Below, piece by piece: positions 21,298-31,860 of a stretch of 64,000 nucleotides of DNA. This DNA is from Artemisia argyi (lineage: Eukaryota > Streptophyta > Magnoliopsida > Asterales > Asteraceae). Where the stretch lies: assembly GCA_030686995.1 (NCBI GenBank), contig CM060702.1, forward strand, positions 63,552,440-63,616,439, read 5' to 3'. The notes below the pieces were generated by a model, which had not been told where the DNA came from, did not search any database, and was given only the letters and a program-made list of their open reading frames with translations. Numbering within the stretch: the stretch's first letter is position 1; each line of letters begins with the position of its first letter. A program made the position numbers and the translations under genes.

Positions 21298-24200
21298 TGT
21301 AGAACCTCGTAAAAATTTCTTGTAAATGTATCGTTGTTAAATAAATAATCTTTCGTTATCGTTACTAATTCCCATTTTCTCAGAAAAATTTGAAATTTTT
21401 CTTATTATATTATTTTGTCGTTATCACAAAATAATATAATTCACGAAATGACGGAACCAATTCTCGACACGTTACTCGAAACCTAAAATATTTCATTTAA
21501 TCCTAATTACATTTCCTAATCTTAATTAAATTTCCTAATCACAATTAAAATCCAAACGGGCCCTTAATCTTATTCCAGCCCAGCCTCGTTACTGTTCATC
21601 AGGCCTAAGGCCAAAAGCCCAACTCCAAATTTTATGATTTCATAAATTCGACTAACATCAAGCCTCCAAAACGCCTCGCGTATTCACGATTTTTATACAC
21701 GACGTACCAATATTTTTACACCACCTCGTTTACCACCTAGCCAACTATTAGTGTGTCAAATCCCAAGTCCATAGGTCGATGTTTGATACGTTTTTAAGTG
21801 GCAAAGTGATTGACAAAAATCCAATTCAATCGATTCATATTTAACTCAAATCTTAACCGTTTTGATTCTCGTTTGTTCCTACGTATTCCTAATAACATTT
21901 CTAACATGTTTTCATGTTTAAATGTCATCCATGATCAGCTATATTCAAATTGTACAAGATTAATCAATTCGTGTATAGAATAAATAGGTGGTCGACATGC
22001 TTGTGATTCATCCAAATATCCACCTTATTTCATGCACTCTCAAACTCATATTATATGTTATAATATCATCCTATAAGCCTAGAGTTACTGACATGCATAA
22101 TACTTGTGGTTTCCTTGAAAATTTCACACTTACGTGTGATAAAATGACACCATATATACACCATATGCATGCACCCGTTTCTCTCAATTATCATACACTT
22201 TCAAATCTTTCTTTCTTCCTAAAAACTATATCTTGAAGGCCATAGGTTGTTTCAAAATCGTTTGGACGCAAGAAAGGGTAATCGACTTTAATATATTCGT
22301 ATATTACTTGGGTTATAGTCGAACGTGATCATCCTTGTGTTTCATTCATCCACTCTCGACTCTCTACCACCCTAGAGGTGTTGTAAGTTGTTTCAAGCTC
22401 ATTTCCATTCATTTCACATGATAAATATAGTTCATGCACCATGTTTATGTTTTAGCGATCGTATATAGGTTACATATATATTTATACGTACATATTGTCA
22501 TATAGAACACCAAACATGGCTAGCCTCTATCTTGGAAGGCCTAGGAGTCACGTAGCACACATATTACACGTTTATTTCAACGTTACATGCATCAAATAAA
22601 CTTGTTTTGAACCATACACAATCGCATGAAAATTCATATAAACACTTAGTAAATTTCTAAGTTTTTCACATATATATAAACGTTCCATACATGCTAAGAA
22701 ACAATCGTATATCTTTAAAAATCACGTAACAAGCATATCATAGTTTTACACGACCTAATAGACCACCTAGCTAGCAAACAATTTCGTATATATAACTTGT
22801 GAAAATAACTTGATCTCGACACTTAGTTTTCACCAAAGTGAATCGCCATCAGACACGTTTAAACACTTATGATTTTAACGAGTGGGCCTTAAAGCCCAAT
22901 AAGCTAAAAATAAGCTCTTATTATAAGCTAGCTTATCTAAACTTTTTGATATGAAAATAGAACAAGAAAAATGATATTTTTGATGAGCCCAACTCGTCTC
23001 ACGAAGTACGGATTTTAAAACGTTAACGGGCCTTGAATTTAACTCGTTAAAGTCCCATTTATTGAAAATAAGCACTTTTAATCAAATAAGCAGTTAAAAT
23101 AAGCTTATTATTAACTTAATAAGCCACGGAAAATTTTATATAATTTTTATAATCATTTTTGTAACTTTGGACTAAAAATGTAACGCGACGACACCTAGAA
23201 GGACTAAAATTGTAAATATTGAAAAGAAGGACTAAAACTATAAAATTATAACTATATGGGTAAAAATTGATAAAAGTTAATATTCTAAGCCTAGGTTTGA
23301 CTATTGGACAATTAGAGGACTATAGTTGTAATTTATTTATAAAAAGGACTAACGGTGTAACGCAAACATCGTTAGAGTAAAAATGGTAAAATTGGAAAAG
23401 GACAAGGACTAAACATATTCTATTTAACATTCTTATTTATTTTCTATTTTCGTAAATTTATTTCATATTGCATTTAAACTTTCATTTTAGTTATATATAT
23501 ATTATTTAACGTAACGTTAATAATATATATAACGATATCACAAAAATTAATATTTTTACTTACGATTAAAAAGGTAAAACTTTGATGGATAATTTAAATA
23601 ACATATTTTGTCATATCATGCATATCATAAGAATTTCACTGCACATCATCTATTCGTCATAACGAATAATTATTATTCGTTATTCGTTCGTAGTTACCAA
23701 ATAGTATTTGGTCAAATTCTCAGACAAATCTATTTATCAGGTTGTATTTCGAAGCCGTTATCATAAATTCGTCCGACTTTATTTTCTTCATTTCAGTATC
23801 AATCAAGGTGAGTCATAGCCTCACATTTACTTATTTTCAAACTCCGTGAGGGGGATACATGTTATAAACAGATCACAAATAATTTTTTGTATGCTACCTG
23901 ACTTGATATATGCCTAAGTTACCTATTGCCAAAAGACCCCTGATCATGAGCCATTAATCACTGTTATGTGAACGCGAATATAATGAATAGATCTATTTAA
24001 GGTTTGACTGCCTATCGCATTAATACTTGACGGAATGTCATTATGCATGTGGTTAGTCGTATTAGTCGTGATAATTATATTTGAGTAAAAATAGGAATTG
24101 GCAAATCACTTATTACACGAGGGCAAAATTATCATTAATTTGATAACACCTCCGTATTTATGGTATTTGTTAACGTTTTGCGTGTCATGAGACTTAGGGC

Positions 24201-24616
24201 ACTATATACTGCAATATCAAATTTTTAATTGATTGTATTTCCAATACAATCTTACTTGTGTATCAAAATGATTAATAAATTCAAACTTTATGATATCACT
24301 CAACATTTTTTTTAACTTTTAAACATGTTATCTCAGGTATTTAGCAAAGGAAGCAAGCATGGAACGGGCGGAAAAACTTCAAAACTTATCTACTTTATTT
24401 AAATAATGGTGTAAAATAAAAGATGTTTGATTTAGTTTAAAACATCAAGACTTTTATTATACTCTGATAGTGACCTCTTGTATTTGAAATTTTGATTATT
24501 AAACTTATATTTTAAAACGTCTCTTTTGAGCCGTTTTCTATCATTATGACTTCGATCCTCACCGTAATACCCTAATTACCATTCCACTGCCATGTTACAA
24601 ATTACGGGGTGTTACA
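21298..24616 (+). repeat. 3' LTR of the Tekay-like element
   Basis: This 3319-bp partner of 2137-5455 ends GGGGTGTTACA. The purine-rich GACAAGTGGG just upstream (about 21285-21294) is the likely polypurine tract. It is modest in quality. Confidence 0.95.
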
Positions 24617-24677
24617 GGCGGTCCTTTATCTGTTGGCGGTCCTTTATCACTAAGGGACCATCAGGATTTAAGGGACC
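24617..24677 (+). repeat. GGCGGTCC dyad array of C1
   Basis: Two direct copies of GGCGGTCCTTTATC are followed by inverted forms AAGGGACC and AAGGGACCTCC, so the strand can fold on itself. The Tekay insertion point lies in this array. Confidence 0.65.
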
Positions 24678-27413
24678 TCCACCAGAACAGTGTCCATTTT
24701 AGAAAATTCATATAAAATCAACCGTAAGTCCGTAGGAGTCGTGCCACCCGCCATTTTAAAGGTAATTGAATGTACTTTCATTTAAAAATACTTGCAAAGA
24801 TTGATTCCAAACTTATTTAAGTCATAAATTCAAGATACTACATAGTGATCAAAACCTTTTGTTGCATTTTAACGTAAAACTTGCATTCTACTCTTACTTT
24901 CGAGTCGGACACTTCTAGTAAATGAGTCTTTGAAAAATGGAGTCTTCATCTTTTCAAAATATCAATCTCAACTAATTTTTTTGGGGAGGAAACTATTTTG
25001 GTTTAAAACAAAATCAAGCTACGTATACGTTGTTGTATCTAACATACAAAATGATTATGAATATCTTTGTGTGTGCTATGCTAAATGATTATTGCTTTTG
25101 ATTGCTTGCTTATGTTAAAATGTTTTAGTAAATCACTTAGATGAATAGACTAAGCTAATTAATCATTTTTGTCGAAAACACTTGTCTTACACAATCAACA
25201 TTCCAAAGGTTCAGGTGTTAAAATGTGTCACCTTAAAATATTTAACACTTCATCAAATCTTCAACATGATTTCTTAAACATTACATGCACTTATCTTGGT
25301 TGGCCATAGGTTGTCTAATCAAGAGAAAGATTTATATTAATACATTAGTATTTAAGTAAAAGAAAATGTATTTTTGAACCTTGCATGTATTTGAACACAC
25401 ACAAATTGATTCAAACATGTAGTCATAAACTATTTTCACATAAGTTGTGTATTGTATAAAAATGGTTAGGATAATTATATTTATACTCATGTAATGTCAA
25501 AAACTATGCATAATATATGTATTAATAAATATTTTTTTCTCACACCAAAATAAATGACAATCTTGAATCATTAAGTTAACATGTCATTATTAGTAACCTC
25601 ATACATATAACAATTATTGAATTTGATGGAGCACATTCCATAAATATTTACTTATTTTTCTTTAATAAAAGAGTGGTTGTGAGGGTCAAGAAAGATTTGA
25701 ACTTATATCCATTCATTATTCAAATTATGATTGATATAATTATTGAATCTAATTGATAAGATTTTGAGTGTGGACATAAAATTGAAGTCATTATTTGTCT
25801 AACTTCAAGATATAACAAAACATATCATCTTGAACTTACATACTCAATCACACTCGATTGGTATGAAAATAATGACGTCCTTCTCAAAACGAAAAGAATA
25901 TGCATCGGATCATAACTTACACTTGTGTTGATGATGTCATATTGAGTCTTCTTGTCCGAAGATTGTGTTCCAAAAACTAAACTAATATGTTTAAAAGATG
26001 CTTAAAACACACAACGAAGTAGGATTGACGACTTGGATGTTTCATCCGAAATATTCAAGCAATTTACATCGAAACACAATTAGTAAATGTGTTATTTCGG
26101 AAAACCAAACACGAGCAAACAAACAACATATCTAGACTTTGCTAATGAACGAGTCAAGACTCAAAATCACATGTCAAGTTAAAATGTCACACATAATACA
26201 TCATTAATCTTCAAGATTATAACATGCATTTCAAAAGGATAATTTATATCCTATGCATTCCACTTCCTTTGTAACATGAATGGTTATGTTACAAGAGAAT
26301 ACATTATAGTGTGTTTCAAAAATATAGCATATTAGATTTTGAAAGTAATCGAATACAATGTGTGTCATTGTATAAACAAGTAAAACTCATGCATCAAACT
26401 TTACACTAAAATACTTGGTTTCAAAAGAGTAATAACTTTGTTCTTTTAAATAATCATATTTGGTGTAAAATAAAATATGTCTTATCTCAATGACACATCA
26501 TAACACAATTACAAGATCTATTAAGGTAAGTAACCTTAATTAGAATTTCTTTCTCAAGATTTACTATGGAGTATTCTTGAAGCCAAAACATGTTAAAATG
26601 AGAACTCAACAAACAAAGATGTTATCATATAATGCACTATTTAAACCAAACAACCTATAAATCTCAAACACATAATTTAAATACCGCACCTGCCTTTATC
26701 AGGATGTTATGTAAGACATGTTGTTTTCATTAACCGAATTTTAAAATATTGATAGTTTAGTTATGTTAGGATATGTTCTAGCGGAATTGGCCAATATCAT
26801 CTTTGGAAAACCTCGATGGGAAAGTATAGGAATTCCAATTTTTCTAATATGAGAATGGCTACTAGAGAACCTATTGCACTAGAAATTCAATTTGACTTAA
26901 CGGTTGAATTGCTTCCAGGAGAGAAGTTAGGTTTTTGGTAAACCCGTAAAATGGTCGTGTTTAGCCTTAATTGAGCACCGCTAGTAATAGTCTCATATCC
27001 ATTCTCTAACATGAAAATTTTCTATTCCTACATTTGACCAAAGACATTTTACATCGATGAACTTTGTCTCCCGTTAAGATTAGACGTTAAACAAGTAGTA
27101 ATTAGGATTTTCCATGACAAACCTAGATTACTTGCATATATGTGATTGATAGTTGTAATCAACAACTTGCTCTTATGTGCTAAATGTCAACATGTTTTAC
27201 TTTATGCTTTCATAATAAACATGTTTTGTATGCATCTCTTTACATGGCTTACATGTTATTTGTGCACCTAAACTATGTTGTACTAGGTATGCCATTCATG
27301 ATACCTCCTAGATGTCATATAGTCTTACATGCTAATATCCTTAACTATTATGTAATGCAAGATTGAATGGCTTACATGCTTAATTTTTTATTCTTATGTA
27401 ACTAGGCTTATTC

Positions 27414-27663
27414 AACAAGTAGGGTTGGATCAGTTGGAAAGCCCCTTGCCTCTCAACCAAGAGGTCAAGGGTTCGATCCTCACTCCCTACAAAAGGCTGG
27501 AGGTCCTTTTCTACCTTAGGTAGAACCGGAAGCAGTCTCTCTACCTTAGGTAGGGGTAAGGCTGTCTACATATCAACCTCCCCCATACACCGTGGAAGAC
27601 GGTATTGGGACCCATAACCCGTGGAAGACGGTATTGGGAGTTACTTTACTTTACTTTTTTTTC
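27414..27663 (+). mobile_element. tRNA-derived SINE (Au-SINE-like) with 13-bp target duplication
   Basis: The duplication ACTAGGCTTATTC flanks it at 27401-27413 and 27664-27676. The 5' head is tRNA-like, with an A box TGGATCAGTTGGA (27426-27438) and a B box GGTTCGATCC (27470-27479), the internal RNA polymerase III promoter. The body has the GGAAGCAGTCTCTCTACC and GGTAAGGCTGTCTACAT blocks that I recall from plant Au-type SINEs, and the tail is T-rich. A 20-bp internal duplication (27591-27610 and 27620-27639) is unusual. Mobility would depend on a LINE reverse transcriptase. Confidence 0.85.
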
Positions 27664-28052
27664 ACTAGGCTTATTCCTCCTCACACTAGATCATAATCTT
27701 TTGATGCGTGGGATTGCGCCTACGCAAAAGGTTTTACCTCTTGAGGGATCTCGAGAAGCTTGCAATCCCTACCAGGCAGTATACCTGACCAATGTAGTAT
27801 AGTGAAGTGGCAAGTACCGGGGGATTGATCGTTCTACTTGGGAAATAGTGTTCTGATGAAGCAAAAAGTGTACCACTTTTGGGGGGTCATTTAAGGCCAA
27901 AGTCGAGATTATTTTATCAAATATTGCCCTAAATTGTTCCTTTTGTCATTTTAGGTACTTTTGAGAGGAAATTTACAAAAGGAAACATTTTGGACGTTTT
28001 TGGAGTGAAAAAGTAAAGAAAACGACAAAGTCTCAAAATCATGCTGGAAATC

Positions 28053-28338
28053 GTACATGACGGCGTCACAGGTTGCTAGTGATGGCGTCATGACTTGACA
28101 AAGAGGTGGATAAATCAAATACACGTGATGCGCTAGAAGGTTTTCTAAAGAGTTCGTGACGGCGTCACGTTATAAAATGCCAAGGCCGTCACGTATTACA
28201 CAAAGAGAGATGGCCCAGAGTCCACAAAGAGTGATGGCGTTAGAAGTGGATCTAGGCAATACGAGTATTATTTTGGCGGTGAGTTGACGGCTTCACACCT
28301 ATCTCTTGACGCCGTCAGGATACAAAATCTATATATAG
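28053..28338 (+). promoter_or_regulatory. TGACG dyad array and TATA box of N3
   Basis: Motifs TGACGGCGTCA, TGATGGCGTCA, GGCCGTCACG, TGACGGCTTCA and TGACGCCGTCA are spread over 28059-28318, followed by TATATATAG at 28330-28338. TGACG is the core bound by plant TGA-class bZIP factors (known for as-1-like elements); binding here is inference. Confidence 0.6.
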
Positions 28339-28385
28339 TTTTCTAGTTTTCAATCATTGTGTGCAACTTTGAAGGGAGTAAAACC

Positions 28386-29719
28386 TGTGGAAAACTAGAA
28401 GGGGGGTTGAATAGTTTTACGTCGTTTTTAAATTGTTATAAAAGGTTTTCTTAAAGTTTTCTTTGTTTTATAAAATATAGATTCGATGCTATATGAAATC
28501 AAGTCATGCACAACATGAACAACACAAAGTATGTACAATAAAGCAATAATAACGTAAGTAAATAAGTAGATAAGAGTTGGAAAGATCGAACCGAGAGACA
28601 AGCGATTTATAGTGGTTCGGCTACAAGGTCACCTTCCTTGCCCTACTCCACTCCCCGAGCACCTAACTCGAGAGTTTTCTTCACTATATCAAGAAGCTCC
28701 CTTATGGCGGAGAAAACCTTACACACCACAATATCTTCACAACTTCTACACAACTAGTTCACACCTATTCACTACTTAATCACACCAATTCTTCACACCA
28801 ATCTTCTACACACCAATCTTCTTCACACCTATTCTTCTACACACCAATCTTTTTCACACCTATTCTTCTACACACCAATCTTCTTCCTAACTTATCTACT
28901 TCACAACTATTCTTCTAATCAATCACACTATATATCAAACTACACTACCTTCTAACAAATATTCACAACTATTCACACAATGAAATGATAGTAATGATGT
29001 TACACTAACAACTTAGATGTGGAGATCACAACAAGTTGTAATACTTCTTGTCTTGAGGGATAGAAGTATTCTTCTCTTGCACTTGATGGGATGATATTTG
29101 AATCACTTTGAAACAAAGATTTAAGAATGTATGATCAAAGGATTTATAGATTGGAAATGGAGATCTAGAACAGAGAATTCTGTAGTGCAAAAGGTGAGGA
29201 AAAAATCCAGGTTTGAGGTGGTATTTATAGGCAATAGAATCTGACAGAGTAGCATGGCCGGTCCCCTTAATTCATGGCCGGCCCCCTTAAAATTAAGGGG
29301 ACCGCCCTTTATAATTAAGGGGGCCGCCCAGCTGAAACGGCCAGATTCTTTGTCTTTTAGTGGGAAAAGTTTATTTGGTGAAAAACTAACTGATTTTGGT
29401 TAAAAATTTGAATTCATATATTTAGAATGAATAAAATATTTTTCTTTATTACCAAAAGTGTTTTTCAAAAATATATAATATGTTTATATAATTAAATAAA
29501 CTTTGTATTAGTTAATTAAATACCCCTTTGATCATAAATTGCACTAAACACTTTGTTTATTCATACCTTAAGTGATTTGGATGTAAGAAGAAATATTAAT
29601 CACTAAATACTTGTTTATGTCACAAGTTTTAGTTCTATGAGTTTATATTTTGTGATAATTAAAACATAAAGGTATTGATAACATGTTAATAATGTTTTTA
29701 GGCATTATTTATGTCAACA
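28386..29719 (-). repeat. 3' LTR of element M
   Basis: It is co-linear with 36035-37380. It holds a tandem block at about 28790-28890 (about 31-bp units of CACACCAATCTTCTTC and CACACCTATTCTTCT), a second TATA-like ACTATAAATC near 28607 close to the expected R region, and the dyad array and TATA box listed separately. Confidence 0.95.
29222..29331 (-). promoter_or_regulatory. LTR promoter of M: TATA box plus GGCCGGTCCCCTTAA hairpin array
   Basis: A minus-strand TATAAATA box is at 29229-29222. Starting 25 bp upstream, 29254-29331 holds two copies of GGCCGG(T/C)CCCCTTAA and two inverted copies AATTAAGGGG(A/G)CCGCC, so the strand folds into one long hairpin. The 5' LTR has the same array at 36915-36990, but its TATA box reads CATAAATA (36883-36890). 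Confidence 0.65.
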
Positions 29720-29989
29720 AAACCTAGACGAATTTTACAGATATTTTGAGGGTTTCAAAGCCTTGTTTCATCCATGCTTAATTGAAGATAAGTCTTTCAT
29801 CAAATCATTCAATATGTCTATGTGTTGTTTGATTATATCTTACGCTTGTCTTCTCTTTAACATGTTAGACTAGTTTTCTTTGTGTTTGCTTAGATGTAAT
29901 GAAACTTAGATATTGATTATGGGCTGGTTGTTTATTTATAATTGTTTTGGATGAATGAAACTTAGATATTGCTTAGATGTTAGACTACT
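29720..29989 (+). repeat. Copy of the right flank of M plus filler, next to its 3' LTR
   Basis: Positions 29720-29959 match the flank 37381-37620 almost base for base, including the AAACC duplication and adjoining N3 LTR sequence. The next 30 bp (29960-29989) are patches of the same flank: ACTTAGATATTG, CTTAGATGT and TAGACTA. The normal purine tract beside a 3' LTR is missing. Confidence 0.85.
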
Positions 29990-30171
29990 AAAATATTTGA
30001 AAAGAGCAAGATACACATATATGCAAGGCAACAATTTTGCAACTAAACATAGATTCATTCAATAATGATAAGCATTACAACATTCAATATGCTTGAAGCA
30101 TATTGATAAAAATAACACAAAAGAAAAAACATAGTCCTATATTTGCTTGAAGGGAAACATAAGCATAAAGC

Positions 30172-30864
30172 TTAGATGTTTGATTGAGAGGGATATGGAG
30201 TGGAATATGGAGCGGAAGAGGTAGATCTCACGATGTTGTATCGTGTTAAGGGTGGTATTGGATGATTACGAGTGAGAAGATATTCAATCCAAGAAATATC
30301 TTCACTCAAGTAGAGGATTTGTTTTTGAAGGAATATGCAACAAGGGCAAAAGTGAGTGTGGTTTGTAACTTGATCCAAGTTGAGAGAGTGGGGAAGGCAA
30401 TTTGCATAGGGTGATGATGGAGGTTGCCCTTTGTTGCGTTGTGCAAGATGCATAGCAAGGAGATCACTAAGATCATGGATTTGGTTTATTTCATCACGAA
30501 ACTTTTGTTTTTCCGTGGCAATGTGGAGGGGATCATAGGTTTGGTATGGAAGAGTTGGGTTTGTGTAGTTTGATGGTTGATCAAACTTGTATGGATCATT
30601 ATAAGTGGTTGGAGGTTGAGATGTGTAGTTTGGCTTGAAGGAAGATGTTTGGCCAATGTTGTATGGTTTGTAAAGAGGATCAAATGAATGATCTTGTTGG
30701 TTTGATGCAAAGTTTAGGAAGTAAGAAGTTGGGGGTGTGGAATGACTTCCAACTTCATTAATGATGATGGATTTGTTTCGAGGGCTTTTTCGTCGCCAAA
30801 CGGGTTTTTCCGTCATCCTTGCTAGCCTTGAGGCTTTTGATTTTGGTTTGTTTGGAGAGTCCAT
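30172..30864 (-). CDS. Extra ORF of element M in the env-like position, unknown function
   Basis: This 230-residue intact ORF follows pol by about 1 kb on the same strand. The N-terminus (1-35) is basic with RKSPRNKS. Residues 45-120 are rich in Pro, Tyr, Asn, Thr and Ser. A charged helical stretch follows, then a cysteine cluster (CPCC), and a final segment ends in Pro/Ser/Tyr-rich sequence. No signal peptide, transmembrane segment or fusion-like motif is visible, so it does not look like an envelope protein, although Sireviruses are known for an extra ORF here. A TATA box lies 35 bp upstream of the ATG and a copy of the LTR hairpin array further up, so it may be transcribed on its own. It could be a captured host fragment. 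I do not recognise it. Confidence 0.6.
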   Translation of the reverse strand: MDSPNKPKSKASRLARMTEKPVWRRKSPRNKSIIINEVGSHSTPPTSYFLNFASNQQDHSFDPLYKPYNIGQTSSFKPNYTSQPPTTYNDPYKFDQPSNYTNPTLPYQTYDPLHIATEKQKFRDEINQIHDLSDLLAMHLAQRNKGQPPSSPYANCLPHSLNLDQVTNHTHFCPCCIFLQKQILYLSEDISWIEYLLTRNHPIPPLTRYNIVRSTSSAPYSTPYPSQSNI

Positions 30865-30898
30865 GATGGGATGAATGGAGAGTTTTGAGGATTGGGGA

Positions 30899-30906
30899 TA
30901 TTTATA
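30899..30906 (-). promoter_or_regulatory. TATA box upstream of the extra ORF of M
   Basis: The minus strand reads TATAAATA, a match to the plant consensus, 35 bp before the ATG at 30864. A start site 25-32 bp downstream would leave a very short 5' UTR. Confidence 0.5.
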
Positions 30907-31032
30907 GTGTAAGATTTGTGTGTTTAAGGAAGGATAAGGTTTGTATGGGGATTAGGACAAAATGTGCTGGTGAAAAATGGGAAATGTAGGTTGAAATGGG
31001 CTAAAAAGCAGAAAAGATTCTGTAAACCCGTC

Positions 31033-31122
31033 CATCAGATGGCCGGTCCCCTTAATTAGGGGGCGGTCCCCTTAAAATTAAGGGGGCCGCCTTACATAAT
31101 TAAGGGGGCCGCCCATCTGGTG
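31033..31122 (-). promoter_or_regulatory. Internal copy of the M hairpin array
   Basis: Two copies of GGCGGTCCCCTTAA type and two inverted AATTAAGGGGGCCGCC are closed by outer arms ATCAGATGG and CCATCTGGT. The whole roughly 90-nt block is self-complementary. It has the same design as the LTR array, but the spacers differ, so it is not a recent LTR copy. Confidence 0.7.
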
Positions 31123-31860
31123 ATTTCCAGATTGCCAGAATTGGGTTTTTGGCAGAAAATTTACAGAAAGGTTGTGTTTTTGGACTTGGATTCAAGCAAG
31201 TTCAATTCCTTTAGGCAATATAGCATCTAATCTAATCATTAAATATCATGCATGCAAAAACACATAAGCATAAGAGCAAATAATCAACACATAATAAGCA
31301 ATAGGAGGTAAGTAAAGGCAAGCATACTTAAGCTTCCTAAGGCACCTATCTTAGATTAAAGGCAAAGGCAATTAGTGAGTGAAAAGCTAGTGATGGATCA
31401 AGATGACACCATTATTAGTGAATTTGTCCTAGTGAGTGTCTATATGCAACAAATGTGGAGTTGTGATTGTTTCGACTCCTAGAAGCAAAAAGAAATAACG
31501 ATCCTAAGAAACAATCCAAATGATCTCCTTGATTTAATTTTTGCTCGATCATGAATGTCAAAGACATATATTAGATTATATATCTTGACAATTTATGTGA
31601 GAGTTTATGCATGATTTTGAAATACAATGTTTTTAGAATTAGACAACAATGCAAGAAAAATGATCTTCATGTGATTCCTAGATTGTGATAATGATTTTTA
31701 GAGAAAATTGATTGAGTTTTTTAAAAAAAAAAAATATGCAAAGAAAATAAATCTTCTCAATCTTTAGTTTTGTGCGAAATAGATTTCTAGACTCAGAAAA
31801 GGTGGAATTGAAGAAAAATAAATTTCATGCAATTATAAATTTGAATTAATTCAATATAAT
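31123..31860 (-). other. Spacer between pol and the internal array of M
   Basis: AT-rich, no ORF, a 12-base A run near 31724. Nothing else that I can support. Confidence 0.5.

Larger units (their letters stand above)
2137..24616 (+). mobile_element. Tekay-like Ty3/gypsy chromovirus, complete but decayed, with nested element A
   Basis: Two direct LTRs, 2137-5455 and 21298-24616, are each 3319 bp, start TGTAGAACC and end GGTGTTACA. The flanks TGCGG (2132-2136) and GGCGG (24617-24621) are a 5-bp target duplication with one mismatch. A methionine-type primer site follows the 5' LTR. Order inside: leader, element A (5583-15933), coiled-coil-like ORF, gag, protease, reverse transcriptase, RNase H, integrase, chromodomain-like tail. 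The long LTRs plus C-terminal chromodomain-like tail point to the Tekay/Del lineage. By eye the LTRs differ at roughly one or two positions per 100. The coding region has at least four in-frame stops and several frameshifts, so it is not autonomous now. Confidence 0.93.
24617..27701 (+). mobile_element. Copia-type non-coding element C1, right piece
   Basis: C1 resumes after the Tekay insertion. It aligns by eye with C2 at several points: a shared block with CCGTAAGTCCGTAGGAGTCG (24722 and 59886), the GTAGGATTGAC block (26020 and 61756), and the AAAAGGATA...TATCCTATGCAT block (26234 and 62710). No ORF longer than about 60 codons shows gag, pol or host homology that I recognise. A SINE interrupts it at 27414-27663. 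It ends at 27701 where N2 begins; the right LTR of C1 is not in the window. Confidence 0.65.

Noticed and set aside
27421..27487. tRNA-like sequence with A and B boxes
   Set aside because: It has a mismatched anticodon arm, sits at the head of a body with a T-rich tail, and is bracketed by a 13-bp duplication: a SINE head, not a tRNA gene.
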